Positions 32,889 to 41,053 of a stretch of DNA of 41,232 bases are shown here, piece after piece. The stretch is from assembly GCA_012518185.1 (NCBI GenBank), contig JAAYTA010000048.1, positions 1 to 41,232 on the forward strand, given 5' to 3'. Position 1 is the stretch's first letter; every line of letters starts with the position of its first letter. The notes below the pieces were generated by a model. It had not been told where the DNA came from. It saw nothing but the letters and a program-made list of their open reading frames with translations, and ran no database searches. Origin of the DNA: Methanobacteriota archaeon. Its GTDB lineage: Archaea; Thermoplasmatota; Thermoplasmata; Methanomassiliicoccales; Methanomassiliicoccaceae. The position numbers were made by a program, and so were the translations under genes.

Positions 32889-34007
32889 TTAATCAATTAG
32901 GTTCTCTGGATTGAGCGATGTTAATTCTTTGATCATGAATCGACCATCTTTACGAATTAGAACATCATCAAAATATATCTCCCCGCCTCCACATGCTGGA
33001 CTCTGGATCAGCACCATATCCCAGTGTACTGCAGAACGGTTACCGTTAAATGCCTCATCATAAGATGAGCCTGGAGTGAAGTGTATGGAACCCGCTATCT
33101 TTTCATCAAACAAGCGATCCAACATAGGTCTGGTGATGTATGGATTAACTCCTATCGCAAATTCTCCAATATATCTTGCTCCTTCATCAGTGTCTAAAAT
33201 ATGATTGAGTGCTTCAGTGTCTGAAGCTACAGCACTGATAATTTTACCCTCACGTAGTGTTAATTCCACGTCTTCAAAGACCTTACCATCATAGATCGTA
33301 CGGGTGTTAAAGTGAATGATGCCGTTAACGGAATTTCGCACAGGGGCAGTGAAAACCTCGCCATCAGGAAGATTAAACTCTCCTGCACACTTGATAGCTG
33401 GAATGCCCTTTATCGAGAATGTCAGATCTGTGCCAGGGGATATTAATCGAACGCGATCAGTTTGTTCCATCAGGGTTACTAAATTATCCATCGCTTCAGA
33501 CATTTTCCTATAATCTAGCGTGCATGTATTGAAGTATAATTCTTCAAAACCATCGCTAGACATTTCGGCTTGCTGAGCCATGGATCGAGTTGGCCATCTA
33601 AGTTTTACCCAGCGTGTATTTGGTACTCGCCAATCACTATGCACAGGTCTCCGCCAATAATTAGTGTATAATGCCATCTTATCAGCCGGTACGTCTGATA
33701 ATTCGGTAACATTGTCGAATCCTTCTATGCATATGTATGCCTGTGAACTCTTGATTTTATGTAATTCGATTTCTCCTACCAGGCGCATAGATTCTACAGT
33801 GGCATCCATAAAGTACGCTCTCAATGCTCTCCATGATTTCTGTGAGATTAGTGGCACACCTCCGACTAAATGTACTTCCTCTATCAATGCCTCCAGCATC
33901 TCATCGGGAGTGTCGAAAGTCTCAATATATACAACCTCTCCTTTCTGAAGCTTTATAGAATAATTTACAATTATTTTAGCGAGCTGACTCATCCTAGGAT
34001 CGCGCAT
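32889..34007 (-). CDS. M29-family aminopeptidase
   Basis: The protein matches thermophilic M29 metallo-aminopeptidases. Metal-ligand segments are in order: CAGEFNLPDGEVFTAP, RYIGEFAIGVNP, SIHFTPGSSYDEAF (His and Tyr) and SAVHWDMVLI (His and Asp). These enzymes remove N-terminal residues from peptides. I chose the ATG at 34007 (MRDPRMSQLAKIIVNYS, about 372 residues) because it gives the usual family start and lies 27 bases after a TATA-like box. A start at 34070 would add 21 residues that include that box. The gene converges on the pseudogene. Confidence 0.88.
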   Translation of the reverse strand: MRDPRMSQLAKIIVNYSIKLQKGEVVYIETFDTPDEMLEALIEEVHLVGGVPLISQKSWRALRAYFMDATVESMRLVGEIELHKIKSSQAYICIEGFDNVTELSDVPADKMALYTNYWRRPVHSDWRVPNTRWVKLRWPTRSMAQQAEMSSDGFEELYFNTCTLDYRKMSEAMDNLVTLMEQTDRVRLISPGTDLTFSIKGIPAIKCAGEFNLPDGEVFTAPVRNSVNGIIHFNTRTIYDGKVFEDVELTLREGKIISAVASDTEALNHILDTDEGARYIGEFAIGVNPYITRPMLDRLFDEKIAGSIHFTPGSSYDEAFNGNRSAVHWDMVLIQSPACGGGEIYFDDVLIRKDGRFMIKELTSLNPENLID

Positions 34008-34030
34008 ATTTTCATGAGCATCATATAACA

Positions 34031-34038
34031 TATTAAAG
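34031..34038 (-). promoter_or_regulatory. TATA-like box supporting the short M29 start
   Basis: CTTTAATA on the minus strand is centred 27 bases upstream of the ATG at 34007. It lies inside the reading frame of the longer alternative start, favouring the short one. Confidence 0.4.
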
Positions 34039-34219
34039 AATAATCTATCGAAAGGCTCGACATATCTCATGCCAGCCCTTACTATATCGGAATAATAGCT
34101 AATTTTACTGATTACCTCAGATATGGCTCACGTTTAATCGCTGAAAAATCTTCAAGGGCAATAGGTAAGCACTAATGCTACACCTATTCAGATTCCAAAT
34201 CCATTCTAGAATTTAATCA

Positions 34220-35527
34220 TCATCGGAAAGAGGTTCGGCCATATTGTGAGCGGTGTCTACGAAGCAGTGAGGATAAGTGTTCCGATGTGCACTTTTCTAT
34301 CGATTGTTTCGAATCGCATTTAGGACATCGAGTCATACCGCAATTATTGATGGCCGATGGGCAACCATAACATGCTAAACCTCTTCCCGCTATCAATTGA
34401 TACTTATGACCACAATGTGAGCATGTAACCCAATCTCCCTTTTGCTTATTGGGAGGGGGATCTCTACGAAAATCCGCATTATAACTTCCTCGCGATGCTA
34501 CAGTTTTCACTAATTCCTTAACATTACTCAACGGCATACCTCGGTGCAGAGAGCAAGAACACATGAAGACATATCCACCACCATCCTTGCAGGCATCCAG
34601 GCATCTTATTGTCTCTTCTCTGATAGCTTGAGGAGGGCCGAGTAGAAGTGTGGTAAAGGCGTTGACTCCTCCCATGATACAGGTCTTATTTCCCCAATGC
34701 TCTTTAGCTTTAGCAAGATCATTATCCTCAGCGAATTGGAATCCAGAAATACCAGTATCTAGTGTCGCATCTACTAAATTAGAAAATTCTCCATGAGAGA
34801 AAATCCCATGAGGGTGGAAGGCAGTAGGCACTCCTTCCTTACGCATAATATCGACTATCTGATCTAATCCAGGAAGTGTATATTTCCTATATATTTCACT
34901 ACCAAATAAATTTGGATTATCAGTAGCTGCTGCTACGAACATAATCTTAGCTCCAGCCTCGCACATGGCAGTACAAAGATCTATAGTAAGCTCATTGGAG
35001 AGCCGAATTATTCGAGAGAATACATCAGGATCACTGACCATGTCCATAGCTAGAATATCTAAACCTCTCAATATTCCAGCTTTGGTGATAGGTCCCTCAA
35101 CATTTCCCACTACTGCTACCTCATTACCTATGCGCCGATTGACTAATTCATAAGCTTTTATTATATTAGAAAGTGGAGCATCTCGGCGAGCATCTGGGAT
35201 CTGGATAAAATCAATTTTTTCCAATGAATCGAGAGGAGCTCTGGTAACTGAAGGTATTCCATGCGATGGAAAAACAACTTCGCCCCCTAACATCTCTACT
35301 TCTATTCCACAATATTGGATACTGCCTACTACAGCATCATGCCCCAGCTCTTGCTGTGCCGCTATTACGGAGCGTGCTGACAGATTAGCGTCGAATTCGC
35401 CAGCACATACTTCTGGAGTTCCTAATCCTGCGACATCTAACCCCAATGTGAGATCACGTAGGAAAACTGGAACACGATCTGGCACATCTCCAACAAGTGC
35501 AGCCATCATGCGCTTCTTTGGAGTCAT
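34220..35527 (-). CDS. UroD/MtaA-type methyltransferase with C-terminal zinc-binding extension
   Basis: The first 350 residues follow the uroporphyrinogen-decarboxylase/corrinoid methyltransferase (MtaA, MtbA, CmuA) fold: VPVFLRDLTLGLD, VGNVEGPITKAGIL, TAFHPHG with the presumed zinc-site histidine, and CSCSLHRGMP with the cysteine. Such enzymes move methyl groups between corrinoid proteins and coenzyme M or tetrahydropterins. A tail of about 70 residues adds eight cysteines (369, 372, 386, 389, 396, 401, 404, 413: CSHC...CYGC...CG..CPKC), not usual in MtaA (about 340 residues). It is divergent from an HTH regulator. True UroD is less likely given these motifs. The methyl donor and acceptor are unknown. 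Confidence 0.82.
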   Translation of the reverse strand: MTPKKRMMAALVGDVPDRVPVFLRDLTLGLDVAGLGTPEVCAGEFDANLSARSVIAAQQELGHDAVVGSIQYCGIEVEMLGGEVVFPSHGIPSVTRAPLDSLEKIDFIQIPDARRDAPLSNIIKAYELVNRRIGNEVAVVGNVEGPITKAGILRGLDILAMDMVSDPDVFSRIIRLSNELTIDLCTAMCEAGAKIMFVAAATDNPNLFGSEIYRKYTLPGLDQIVDIMRKEGVPTAFHPHGIFSHGEFSNLVDATLDTGISGFQFAEDNDLAKAKEHWGNKTCIMGGVNAFTTLLLGPPQAIREETIRCLDACKDGGGYVFMCSCSLHRGMPLSNVKELVKTVASRGSYNADFRRDPPPNKQKGDWVTCSHCGHKYQLIAGRGLACYGCPSAINNCGMTRCPKCDSKQSIEKCTSEHLSSLLRRHRSQYGRTSFR

Positions 35528-35695
35528 GAAGTGACCTCTATTAAGGCTATTAATATTCTAAGATCTGAAGCAATGAATAGCATATCTGTTCAATGATGAA
35601 TGGAAGAACATAGGTTGATAATTAACTTGGCGTGCTAGGCGAGAACTTAGAAATGGAGCGAACAGTACATAATCAAATAACGTGATGATGTTACG
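35528..35695. promoter_or_regulatory. Divergent control region of the methyltransferase and its neighbour regulator
   Basis: These 168 AT-rich bases separate two genes read away from each other. Both promoters and any regulator site must lie here. I see no obvious long palindrome. The HTH protein encoded on one side is the natural candidate to bind it. Confidence 0.4.
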
Positions 35696-36325
35696 ATGCG
35701 AACGGCCAAACTACTCCTTAAGATACCGGGGAATTGGTTCGGGGAGTTATCTGTAAGATGTAATGCTTCTATCAAGGTCCTTCAGTGTATCCCATCCAAT
35801 CGAACTACTGGTCGAAGCCTACTCCGAATAGATGTGTTAGAAGAACCGACGGACCAAAATATAGAAGATGTGATTAATGCAATCAGCCCAGATTGCCATG
35901 TAAATTTAGCCACGCTTGGGCCGGGGAAACACATAGCTAGCGTGACCAATAATGCCTGCCTCATATGCAATCTATTGAATGAGGCAGGATGCTTCCTAGA
36001 CTCGGCAGTATCACAGCCTGATGGTAGGGTAGCATGGACAGTCATTGCTCCACGTTCGAATAACATTGGGCAATTGATAGACATGCTTAGAGAGATGGGC
36101 TGCGAAGTAGAGATGCTTAATCTACGAGATCAGGAAGAAGACGGTCCATTGACATATCATCAGGAGAAGGTGCTTAGAACAGCTTATGATATGGGATATT
36201 ATGACATCCCTCGAAGCGCTACATTAGCTGACTTATCTAAAAAGTTAGGTATAGCTCGTTCCACAATTGATGTAGTCCTTCGAAGAGCCGAAAGGAGACT
36301 TGTCAGCAAACATATAGGTAGGTAG
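35696..36325 (+). CDS. Bat-type HTH_10 transcriptional regulator
   Basis: The 209-residue protein ends in the bacterio-opsin-activator HTH domain (about 152-207): LTYHQEKVLRTAYDMGYYDIPRSATLADLSKKLGIARSTIDVVLRRAERRL. The N-terminal 145 residues form an alpha/beta sensor region with several Cys (CHVNLATLG, NACLICNLLNEAGC) that might sense a metal or redox signal, which is inference. Related archaeal regulators control methyltransferase and other catabolic genes. It stands divergent from the UroD/MtaA-type methyltransferase, the likely target. Confidence 0.88.
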   Translation: MRTAKLLLKIPGNWFGELSVRCNASIKVLQCIPSNRTTGRSLLRIDVLEEPTDQNIEDVINAISPDCHVNLATLGPGKHIASVTNNACLICNLLNEAGCFLDSAVSQPDGRVAWTVIAPRSNNIGQLIDMLREMGCEVEMLNLRDQEEDGPLTYHQEKVLRTAYDMGYYDIPRSATLADLSKKLGIARSTIDVVLRRAERRLVSKHIGR

Positions 36326-36570
36326 CAGGCGGACATATTCGCCAATACAATATCAATGGAGAAGTGCATACGTCTTTTGTAACAACGTATAGTCAATATT
36401 AGCGAGTACTCCTAGGCAGGAGCTGATATTGCCTGATATGTTGCTCTTGAGGAATCATCTCATGAGTTTCGTACTATCAGATCAAACGGATCAATCAACA
36501 TATTCCAATACGATCTCATGGTAATTTATCCTCAAAATCACGACTCAAATGAATAATATGGTGTTTTAAG
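36326..36570. other. Intergenic region with a bipartite stem-loop
   Basis: A stem-loop at 36394-36431 consists of CAATAT/ATATTG outside and CTCCT/AGGAG inside, with an unpaired part between. It could be the 3' end of the regulator transcript or the leader of the NifX-like operon. Another six-base inverted pair, ATACGT/ACGTAT, lies just before it (36368-36390). No gene is seen here. Confidence 0.35.
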
Positions 36571-36903
36571 ATGAAAAATAAGACAGAAAAAGTGGCTATA
36601 ACAGCAACTGAAGAGTCAGTTAATGGTGAGATGGATCAGCACTTCGGTCGATGCCCATATTTCATCATCTCTGATGGAGAACGTAATTATGCGGTGAAAA
36701 ACACAGCTCGTGATGCTACTGGAGGGGCGGGAATAAAGGCTGCACAGTTAATGATAGATCATAGTGTAGAAGTAGTTATCACCGGTAGCCTTGGACCTAA
36801 GGCCTCACAGGCACTGAATGATGCAGGAATCCGCAGTTACGTGGGGGCATCAGGGAATATCGAAGACGTAATTAAGCAATATCGAGAAGGTCAACTAAAA
36901 TGA
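36571..36903 (+). CDS. NifX/NifB-C-type iron-sulfur cofactor-binding protein (first copy)
   Basis: The 110-residue protein is a single dinitrogenase iron-molybdenum cofactor domain (MTH1175/NifX fold): DQHFGRCPYFIISDG (22-36), GAGIKAAQLMIDHSVEVVITGSLGPKASQAL and a short C-terminal helix. Such domains bind Fe-S or mixed-metal clusters in transit. No nitrogenase genes are nearby, so a general Fe-S or metal-cluster carrier is more likely. It starts an operon-like series of four genes. Confidence 0.9.
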   Translation: MKNKTEKVAITATEESVNGEMDQHFGRCPYFIISDGERNYAVKNTARDATGGAGIKAAQLMIDHSVEVVITGSLGPKASQALNDAGIRSYVGASGNIEDVIKQYREGQLK

Positions 36904-36938
36904 ATAATTAGTTGTAAATATTAATAGGAGAAATTGTC

Positions 36939-37298
36939 ATGATAATCTGTGTACCTACAGAAGGAGATCGCGGTCTAGATGAGGCCGTGTGCCAGCATTT
37001 TGGAAGAGCCACAACGTTCACACTCTATGATATTGATACGGGGAATATCCGAGTTGTAGAAAATCGTAGCGAACACATGGGAGGAGTAGGAACTCCTCCA
37101 GAGCATCTTAGTCGCGAAGGTGTCAACATCGTGATTGCTGGCGGGCTAGGTCCTAAAGCTATAGATATGCTCAATAATTACGACATTGAGGTGTTTGTAG
37201 GAGCTGGCGGTACTGTCCGAGAAGCCATAGAACTATGGCGCAATAAATCGATAGAACGAGCTACTAGAGATAATGCCTGTCGAGACCATGCACACTGA
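36939..37298 (+). CDS. NifX/NifB-C-type iron-sulfur cofactor-binding protein (second copy)
   Basis: A 119-residue paralogue of the preceding gene, with CQHFGRATTFTLYDI, EHLSREGVNIVIAGGLGPKAIDML and VFVGAGGTVREAIELW. The C-terminus adds a short CRDHAH tail that could bind metal. AGGAG at 36926-36930, eight bases before the ATG, is a good ribosome-binding site. The pair is clearly homologous but diverged, as expected for long-standing functional specialisation. Confidence 0.9.
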   Translation: MIICVPTEGDRGLDEAVCQHFGRATTFTLYDIDTGNIRVVENRSEHMGGVGTPPEHLSREGVNIVIAGGLGPKAIDMLNNYDIEVFVGAGGTVREAIELWRNKSIERATRDNACRDHAH

Positions 37299-37325
37299 AT
37301 ATGACCTGATGGGTGGAAAATATAC

Positions 37326-38156
37326 ATGAGAATTGCAGTGGCTAGCGGGAAGGGAGGAACAGGGAAGACCATGATCTCTGTCAATCTTTCAACTGTCGCC
37401 GGGCTAGATATGATTGATCTTGACGTAGAAGAGCCCAATGCCTTTCTCTACTTCGAGGATGGAGCTTCGACCAAATCTGGGGTGAATAGGCCAGTCCCAT
37501 CGATCAATGAAGAGGTCTGTGATCTATGTGGAGAGTGTGTAAGGATATGTGCGTTCAATGCACTTATCCGCCTACCTAATAAAATAAAGGTGGATGAGGA
37601 ATTATGTCATGGATGTGGAGCGTGTTCGCGCTTATGCCATCTCCAGGCAATTAAGGAGATAGATCATGAAGTAGGAGATCTGATTACAATTGATTCAGGT
37701 GAAAGACGTCTTAATTACGGACGTCTTAAGATTGGGGAGGCTAATTCTATACCACTGATCGCTGCTGTGAAAGATTCTATCCCCTCTGATAAAACTGTCA
37801 TTGTCGATTGCCCTCCAGGAACTTCTTGTAATATGGTCGAGGCAGTGAAAGATAGTGATTATGCTATTATGGTAACTGAACCCACTCCCTTTGGAGCTCA
37901 TGATCTAGTTATGGCAATAGAGGTATTGGAGCGACTTAACATACCTCATGGTGTAGTAATCAATAAAGATGGCTCATGCGGTGCTGATGTCTCTGCTATA
38001 TGCGCTTCTCGTGGTATCACTGTATTGGGATCGATACCGTTTCGTAAAGACATAGCAGAATTCCACGCTGCAGGAGAATTATTAATCAATCATCAAATCT
38101 ATCGCCAGAAATTTATCGACATATGGAAAACCGTCATGAAGGAGGCGCGTATATGA
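37326..38156 (+). CDS. MinD/ParA-type ATPase with inserted ferredoxin domain (first)
   Basis: The 276-residue protein has a deviant Walker A GKGGTGKT (8-15). Two [4Fe-4S] motifs follow: Cys65, 68, 71, 75 (CDLCGECVRIC) and Cys94, 97, 100, 104 (CHGCGACSRLC). Later come the Walker B-like VDCPPGTS and the switch TEPTPFGAHDL. This is the MinD-ferredoxin family often encoded next to NifX-like proteins; in sulfate-reducing bacteria relatives accompany the ORP complex. The role is probably cluster transfer or assembly. It ends in an ATGA overlap with its paralogue. Confidence 0.92.
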   Translation: MRIAVASGKGGTGKTMISVNLSTVAGLDMIDLDVEEPNAFLYFEDGASTKSGVNRPVPSINEEVCDLCGECVRICAFNALIRLPNKIKVDEELCHGCGACSRLCHLQAIKEIDHEVGDLITIDSGERRLNYGRLKIGEANSIPLIAAVKDSIPSDKTVIVDCPPGTSCNMVEAVKDSDYAIMVTEPTPFGAHDLVMAIEVLERLNIPHGVVINKDGSCGADVSAICASRGITVLGSIPFRKDIAEFHAAGELLINHQIYRQKFIDIWKTVMKEARI

Positions 38157-39007
38157 AAGAAATAATCGTCTTAAGCGGTAAAGGTGGGACCGGAAAGACG
38201 ACTATAATGGCTGCCCTTACAAACTTGACTCCCAATGCTGTACTAGCCGATTGTGATGTAGATGCTCCCAACCTCCACATGCTTATCGACGGCGAAAAAA
38301 TTGAGGAACATGAGTTCATTGCATCAGATGTAGCTCAACTTGATGCATCAATATGCACTCTCTGTGGAATATGTGTGGAGGCCTGCCGCTTCGATGCAAT
38401 ATCTCTAGATGATATTCCTACTGTCGATGATATCTCTTGTGAAGGATGTGGCTTGTGCTCTAGAATATGTCCTGTTAAAGCCATTACAATGGCTGAACGC
38501 GTATCAGGAAGGTGGTCAGCAACGATGACTCCTACTAGCATGATGTTTCATGCTCGTCTGGAGCCGGGGGAAGGAAACTCTGGCATACTGGTCACTTTAC
38601 TGAAGCGACGAGCAAGAGAATATGCTAGCGAAGTGGATGCATCTCTGATATTAGTCGATGGTCCTCCTGGAATAGGATGTCCAGTCATAGCTTCACTGTC
38701 TGGAGCAGATATAGCATTGCTTGTAACTGAACCATCTAAATCTGGGAAAAGTGATGTTGAGAGAATAATTAAGCTATGTCGGCAGATGAATGTTCAGCCA
38801 ACCATCGTGATCAATCGGTGGGATCTCCATCCTAGTATGGCTGAAGATATTGAAGATATGGCTAATGAAGAAAAGATCCCCTTACTGGGCCGGATACCAT
38901 TTGATGAAGATGTCCACTGCAATGCTGCTAAAGGCCTTACAGTTGGAACCGGACCAGCTGGAGAAGCGATTGAACGCATATGGGAAGCAATGCAGAAAAT
39001 GCTTTAA
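38153..39007 (+). CDS. MinD/ParA-type ATPase with inserted ferredoxin domain (second)
   Basis: The 284-residue paralogue has GKGGTGKT (9-16), Cys68, 71, 74, 78 (CTLCGICVEAC) and Cys96, 99, 102, 106 (CEGCGLCSRIC), VDGPPGIG, and TEPSKSGKSD. I chose the ATG at 38153: it overlaps the upstream stop (ATGA) and has GGAGG at 38141-38145 before it; a start at 38123 would overlap by 34 bases. Two unequal ATPases in tandem suggest a heterodimer. The stop overlaps by four bases the end of the convergent mrp gene. Confidence 0.93.
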   Translation: MKEIIVLSGKGGTGKTTIMAALTNLTPNAVLADCDVDAPNLHMLIDGEKIEEHEFIASDVAQLDASICTLCGICVEACRFDAISLDDIPTVDDISCEGCGLCSRICPVKAITMAERVSGRWSATMTPTSMMFHARLEPGEGNSGILVTLLKRRAREYASEVDASLILVDGPPGIGCPVIASLSGADIALLVTEPSKSGKSDVERIIKLCRQMNVQPTIVINRWDLHPSMAEDIEDMANEEKIPLLGRIPFDEDVHCNAAKGLTVGTGPAGEAIERIWEAMQKML

Positions 39008-39825
39008 GATGGGGTCTCTCCGACCCTATCTATTATTTCATCCAATATAGATTTGAAAATTTCCCCCTCTTTATTGAGCACAAATGGTTTACCGTCCTCG
39101 GCACTCTTTGCTACCTTTGGATCTAAAGGAATCTTGCCTAAATATGGGATACCGTATTCCATAGCGGCCTGAAATGCAAGGCTGCCTCCAAGTCCCATTG
39201 CCTCTTCTCCACAGTGTGGGCACACAAATCCATTCATATTGTCTATCAGCCCCAGGACTTTTAATTTGACCAGACTGGCGAATCGTATAGATCTCCTAAC
39301 ACTAGTGAGTGCTATATCTTGTGGAGTAGTGACGATAACTGCGCCATCAGGTTCTGGGATAGATTGAGCAATAGTTAGTGGTTCATCACCTGTACCTGGC
39401 GGTAAATCAATGATGAGATAATCCAGATCTCCCCAATCTACATCCTCGATAAATTGCTTGAGAGCTCCCATCTTAACAGGGCCACGCCATACTACTGGAG
39501 CATCCTTCTCCTCAAGGAAATAAGCTATAGAGATTACCTTGAGACGCGGTAGTACTTCAGCTGGCTGAATAAGTCCATTCAGCATCTCCAAGTGTTCAAA
39601 TGGAGCTCCTAAAAGTCGAGGTATACTTGGACCGTGAATATCTGCATCGAGTATTCCAACTGAATGACCACGCTCAGCCAGACCGGCAGCTATATTCACT
39701 GCTACGGTACTCTTCCCAACGCCTCCCTTACCACTCATTACTACGATCTTATGCTTCACTCCTGGAAGCATGTTTCTCTTCTGATTCTTAGCTGAGTCGT
39801 TGATGACATTAATCTCATCGTCCAT
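39004..39825 (-). CDS. Mrp/ApbC/Nbp35-type iron-sulfur carrier ATPase
   Basis: Mrp proteins bind and transfer [4Fe-4S] clusters to apoproteins in an ATP-dependent way. The product has GKGGVGKST near 32-40, DADIHGPSIPRLLG, VVWRGPVKMGALKQFIEDVDWGDLDYLIIDLPPGTGD, and the cluster-binding CPHC in NGFVCPHCGEEA. The ATG at 39825 (MDDEINV) has GGAG eight bases upstream; starts at 39840 or 39843 would add five or six residues. It faces the NifX/MinD-ferredoxin genes end to end, placing a third related ATPase at the same locus. Confidence 0.94.
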   Translation of the reverse strand: MDDEINVINDSAKNQKRNMLPGVKHKIVVMSGKGGVGKSTVAVNIAAGLAERGHSVGILDADIHGPSIPRLLGAPFEHLEMLNGLIQPAEVLPRLKVISIAYFLEEKDAPVVWRGPVKMGALKQFIEDVDWGDLDYLIIDLPPGTGDEPLTIAQSIPEPDGAVIVTTPQDIALTSVRRSIRFASLVKLKVLGLIDNMNGFVCPHCGEEAMGLGGSLAFQAAMEYGIPYLGKIPLDPKVAKSAEDGKPFVLNKEGEIFKSILDEIIDRVGETPS

Positions 39826-39940
39826 GTATACGCTCCGCATCATCGTAGATGCGTTGCTTCCAATGTCTGATTATAATTTGGTACTGTCGGCGAACGCTCC
39901 CTATATTATTGCTTATTTCAGATGTCGGTGGGCGATAGCA

Positions 39941-40129
39941 TCAGCTTCTCGATCGATGCTTATCTTTAATCTCACTCGATATGGCTCCTTCTAATTCTTC
40001 TGGTATCTCCTTCCCATGCGCTTCCATCATATGCTCGCGCAACCCTTCTATAGCATCTTTAGCACTAGCGGTTGTGATGTAATAATTACACCCTGCCTCA
40101 GGACATTTGGCACCTCTTTTTCTACTCAT
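39941..40129 (-). CDS. Small C2H2-like zinc-finger protein (DUF1059-like)
   Basis: The 62-residue protein has Cys9 and Cys14 (CPEAGC), and His33 and His38 (HMMEAH), giving a CX4C-X18-HX4H site like DUF1059 and related archaeal small zinc fingers. A basic start (MSRKRGAKC) and a charged tail are consistent with nucleic-acid contact, which is inference. It is transcribed alone between mrp and the acetyltransferase gene, which are on the same strand. Confidence 0.72.
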   Translation of the reverse strand: MSRKRGAKCPEAGCNYYITTASAKDAIEGLREHMMEAHGKEIPEELEGAISSEIKDKHRSRS

Positions 40130-40178
40130 ATAGAATCTCCGCTTATGATTTCAATCACAATAGATATGAACATTAGGT

Positions 40179-40646
40179 TCAGAGATCATGCATTAACATT
40201 ATGGAAATAGGCCTGAAGTCTTGTTTAGCATAAAATTTTAGAACATCATCATTCCCGTAGACTGTGAATAGCGCCATAGTTCTAGCATTGTTTTCTCTCA
40301 TCCAATCTATAGACTGGTTAAGCAGTGCCTCTCCTACTCTTCGGCCACGAGAACACTCTTCTACGAATAAAGATTCAACTTCTCCTGCTCCATCGATAAT
40401 TGAACTTATGCAGAAACCCATCTTATTTTTTCCAAAGGTTGCTAGATCCACTCTAAATGGTCCTCTAGAAGCTTTCCTCAATAACTCTGATTTCCTCTCA
40501 TCCCAACGCTTATTATGAAAATAGCTAGAGAAGTGTGTGGAGTGTTTAGATGCATCCATGGTCAATTTAGACCACATATCCTTGATAGAATCAAGCATCT
40601 CTATACCACCAGAGGTTAGAGCAATGCCGTCCGACATACTATTCAT
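40179..40646 (-). CDS. GNAT-family N-acetyltransferase
   Basis: The 155-residue protein shows the GNAT acetyl-CoA loop EVESLFVEECSRGRRVGEALLNQSI (R-x-x-G-x-A form) and C-terminal NDDVLKFYAKQDFRPI. The N-terminal half is variable and would set the acceptor, which is unknown. The start may be the first ATG (MNSMSDG) or the second (MSDG). The gene stands alone, with a 407-base gap upstream. Confidence 0.85.
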   Translation of the reverse strand: MNSMSDGIALTSGGIEMLDSIKDMWSKLTMDASKHSTHFSSYFHNKRWDERKSELLRKASRGPFRVDLATFGKNKMGFCISSIIDGAGEVESLFVEECSRGRRVGEALLNQSIDWMRENNARTMALFTVYGNDDVLKFYAKQDFRPISIMLMHDL

Positions 40647-41053
40647 TATGATCTATTGAGTTATCATGCTTATCTCTAGAAATAGACCAATGCAACTAGA
40701 CTCATTGAAGTATTCTCCACATAAATGCGAAAATAAATTTCGAAATTTATGAAGAGAGAATATGAAAATATCGATCCACACTCCCTACAGAGCATCTCAT
40801 GATAGTATGTTAAAAACATTCTTTTCATTCGTAAGCAAGATTGCCAGAATATTGTAGTCTGCTTTATCGACTTTAGGAAACATAATCTATTGTATATGCC
40901 ATATTAGTTGAGTAGTCTTATGACGATCTATCAGCGATATCAATTATAAATCGCTCAAAAGAGACAGTATGTAGTGTCGTTACTAGATCTAAAAAGGCTT
41001 AGATAAATTGAAGCAGAATCATCTCGACATCGATATATGGAGTGAAGCATTAA
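40647..41053. other. 407-base AT-rich gap with an 18-base perfect palindrome
   Basis: I see no coding sequence. The clearest element is ATAAATTTCGAAATTTAT at 40733-40750, a perfect palindrome about 87 bases upstream of the acetyltransferase ATG, which might be an operator for that gene. The remainder is AT-rich and must contain the promoter of the cardiolipin-synthase-like gene. Confidence 0.4.

Noticed and set aside
34220-35527. Haem biosynthesis uroporphyrinogen decarboxylase
   Set aside because: The His/Cys zinc-site motifs, zinc tail and divergent regulator fit a methyltransferase better than HemE, and no haem genes are nearby.
36571-39007. Nitrogenase-related locus
   Set aside because: NifX-like domains occur without any nifHDK, nifE/N or full-length nifB; these single-domain carriers are common outside nitrogen fixation.
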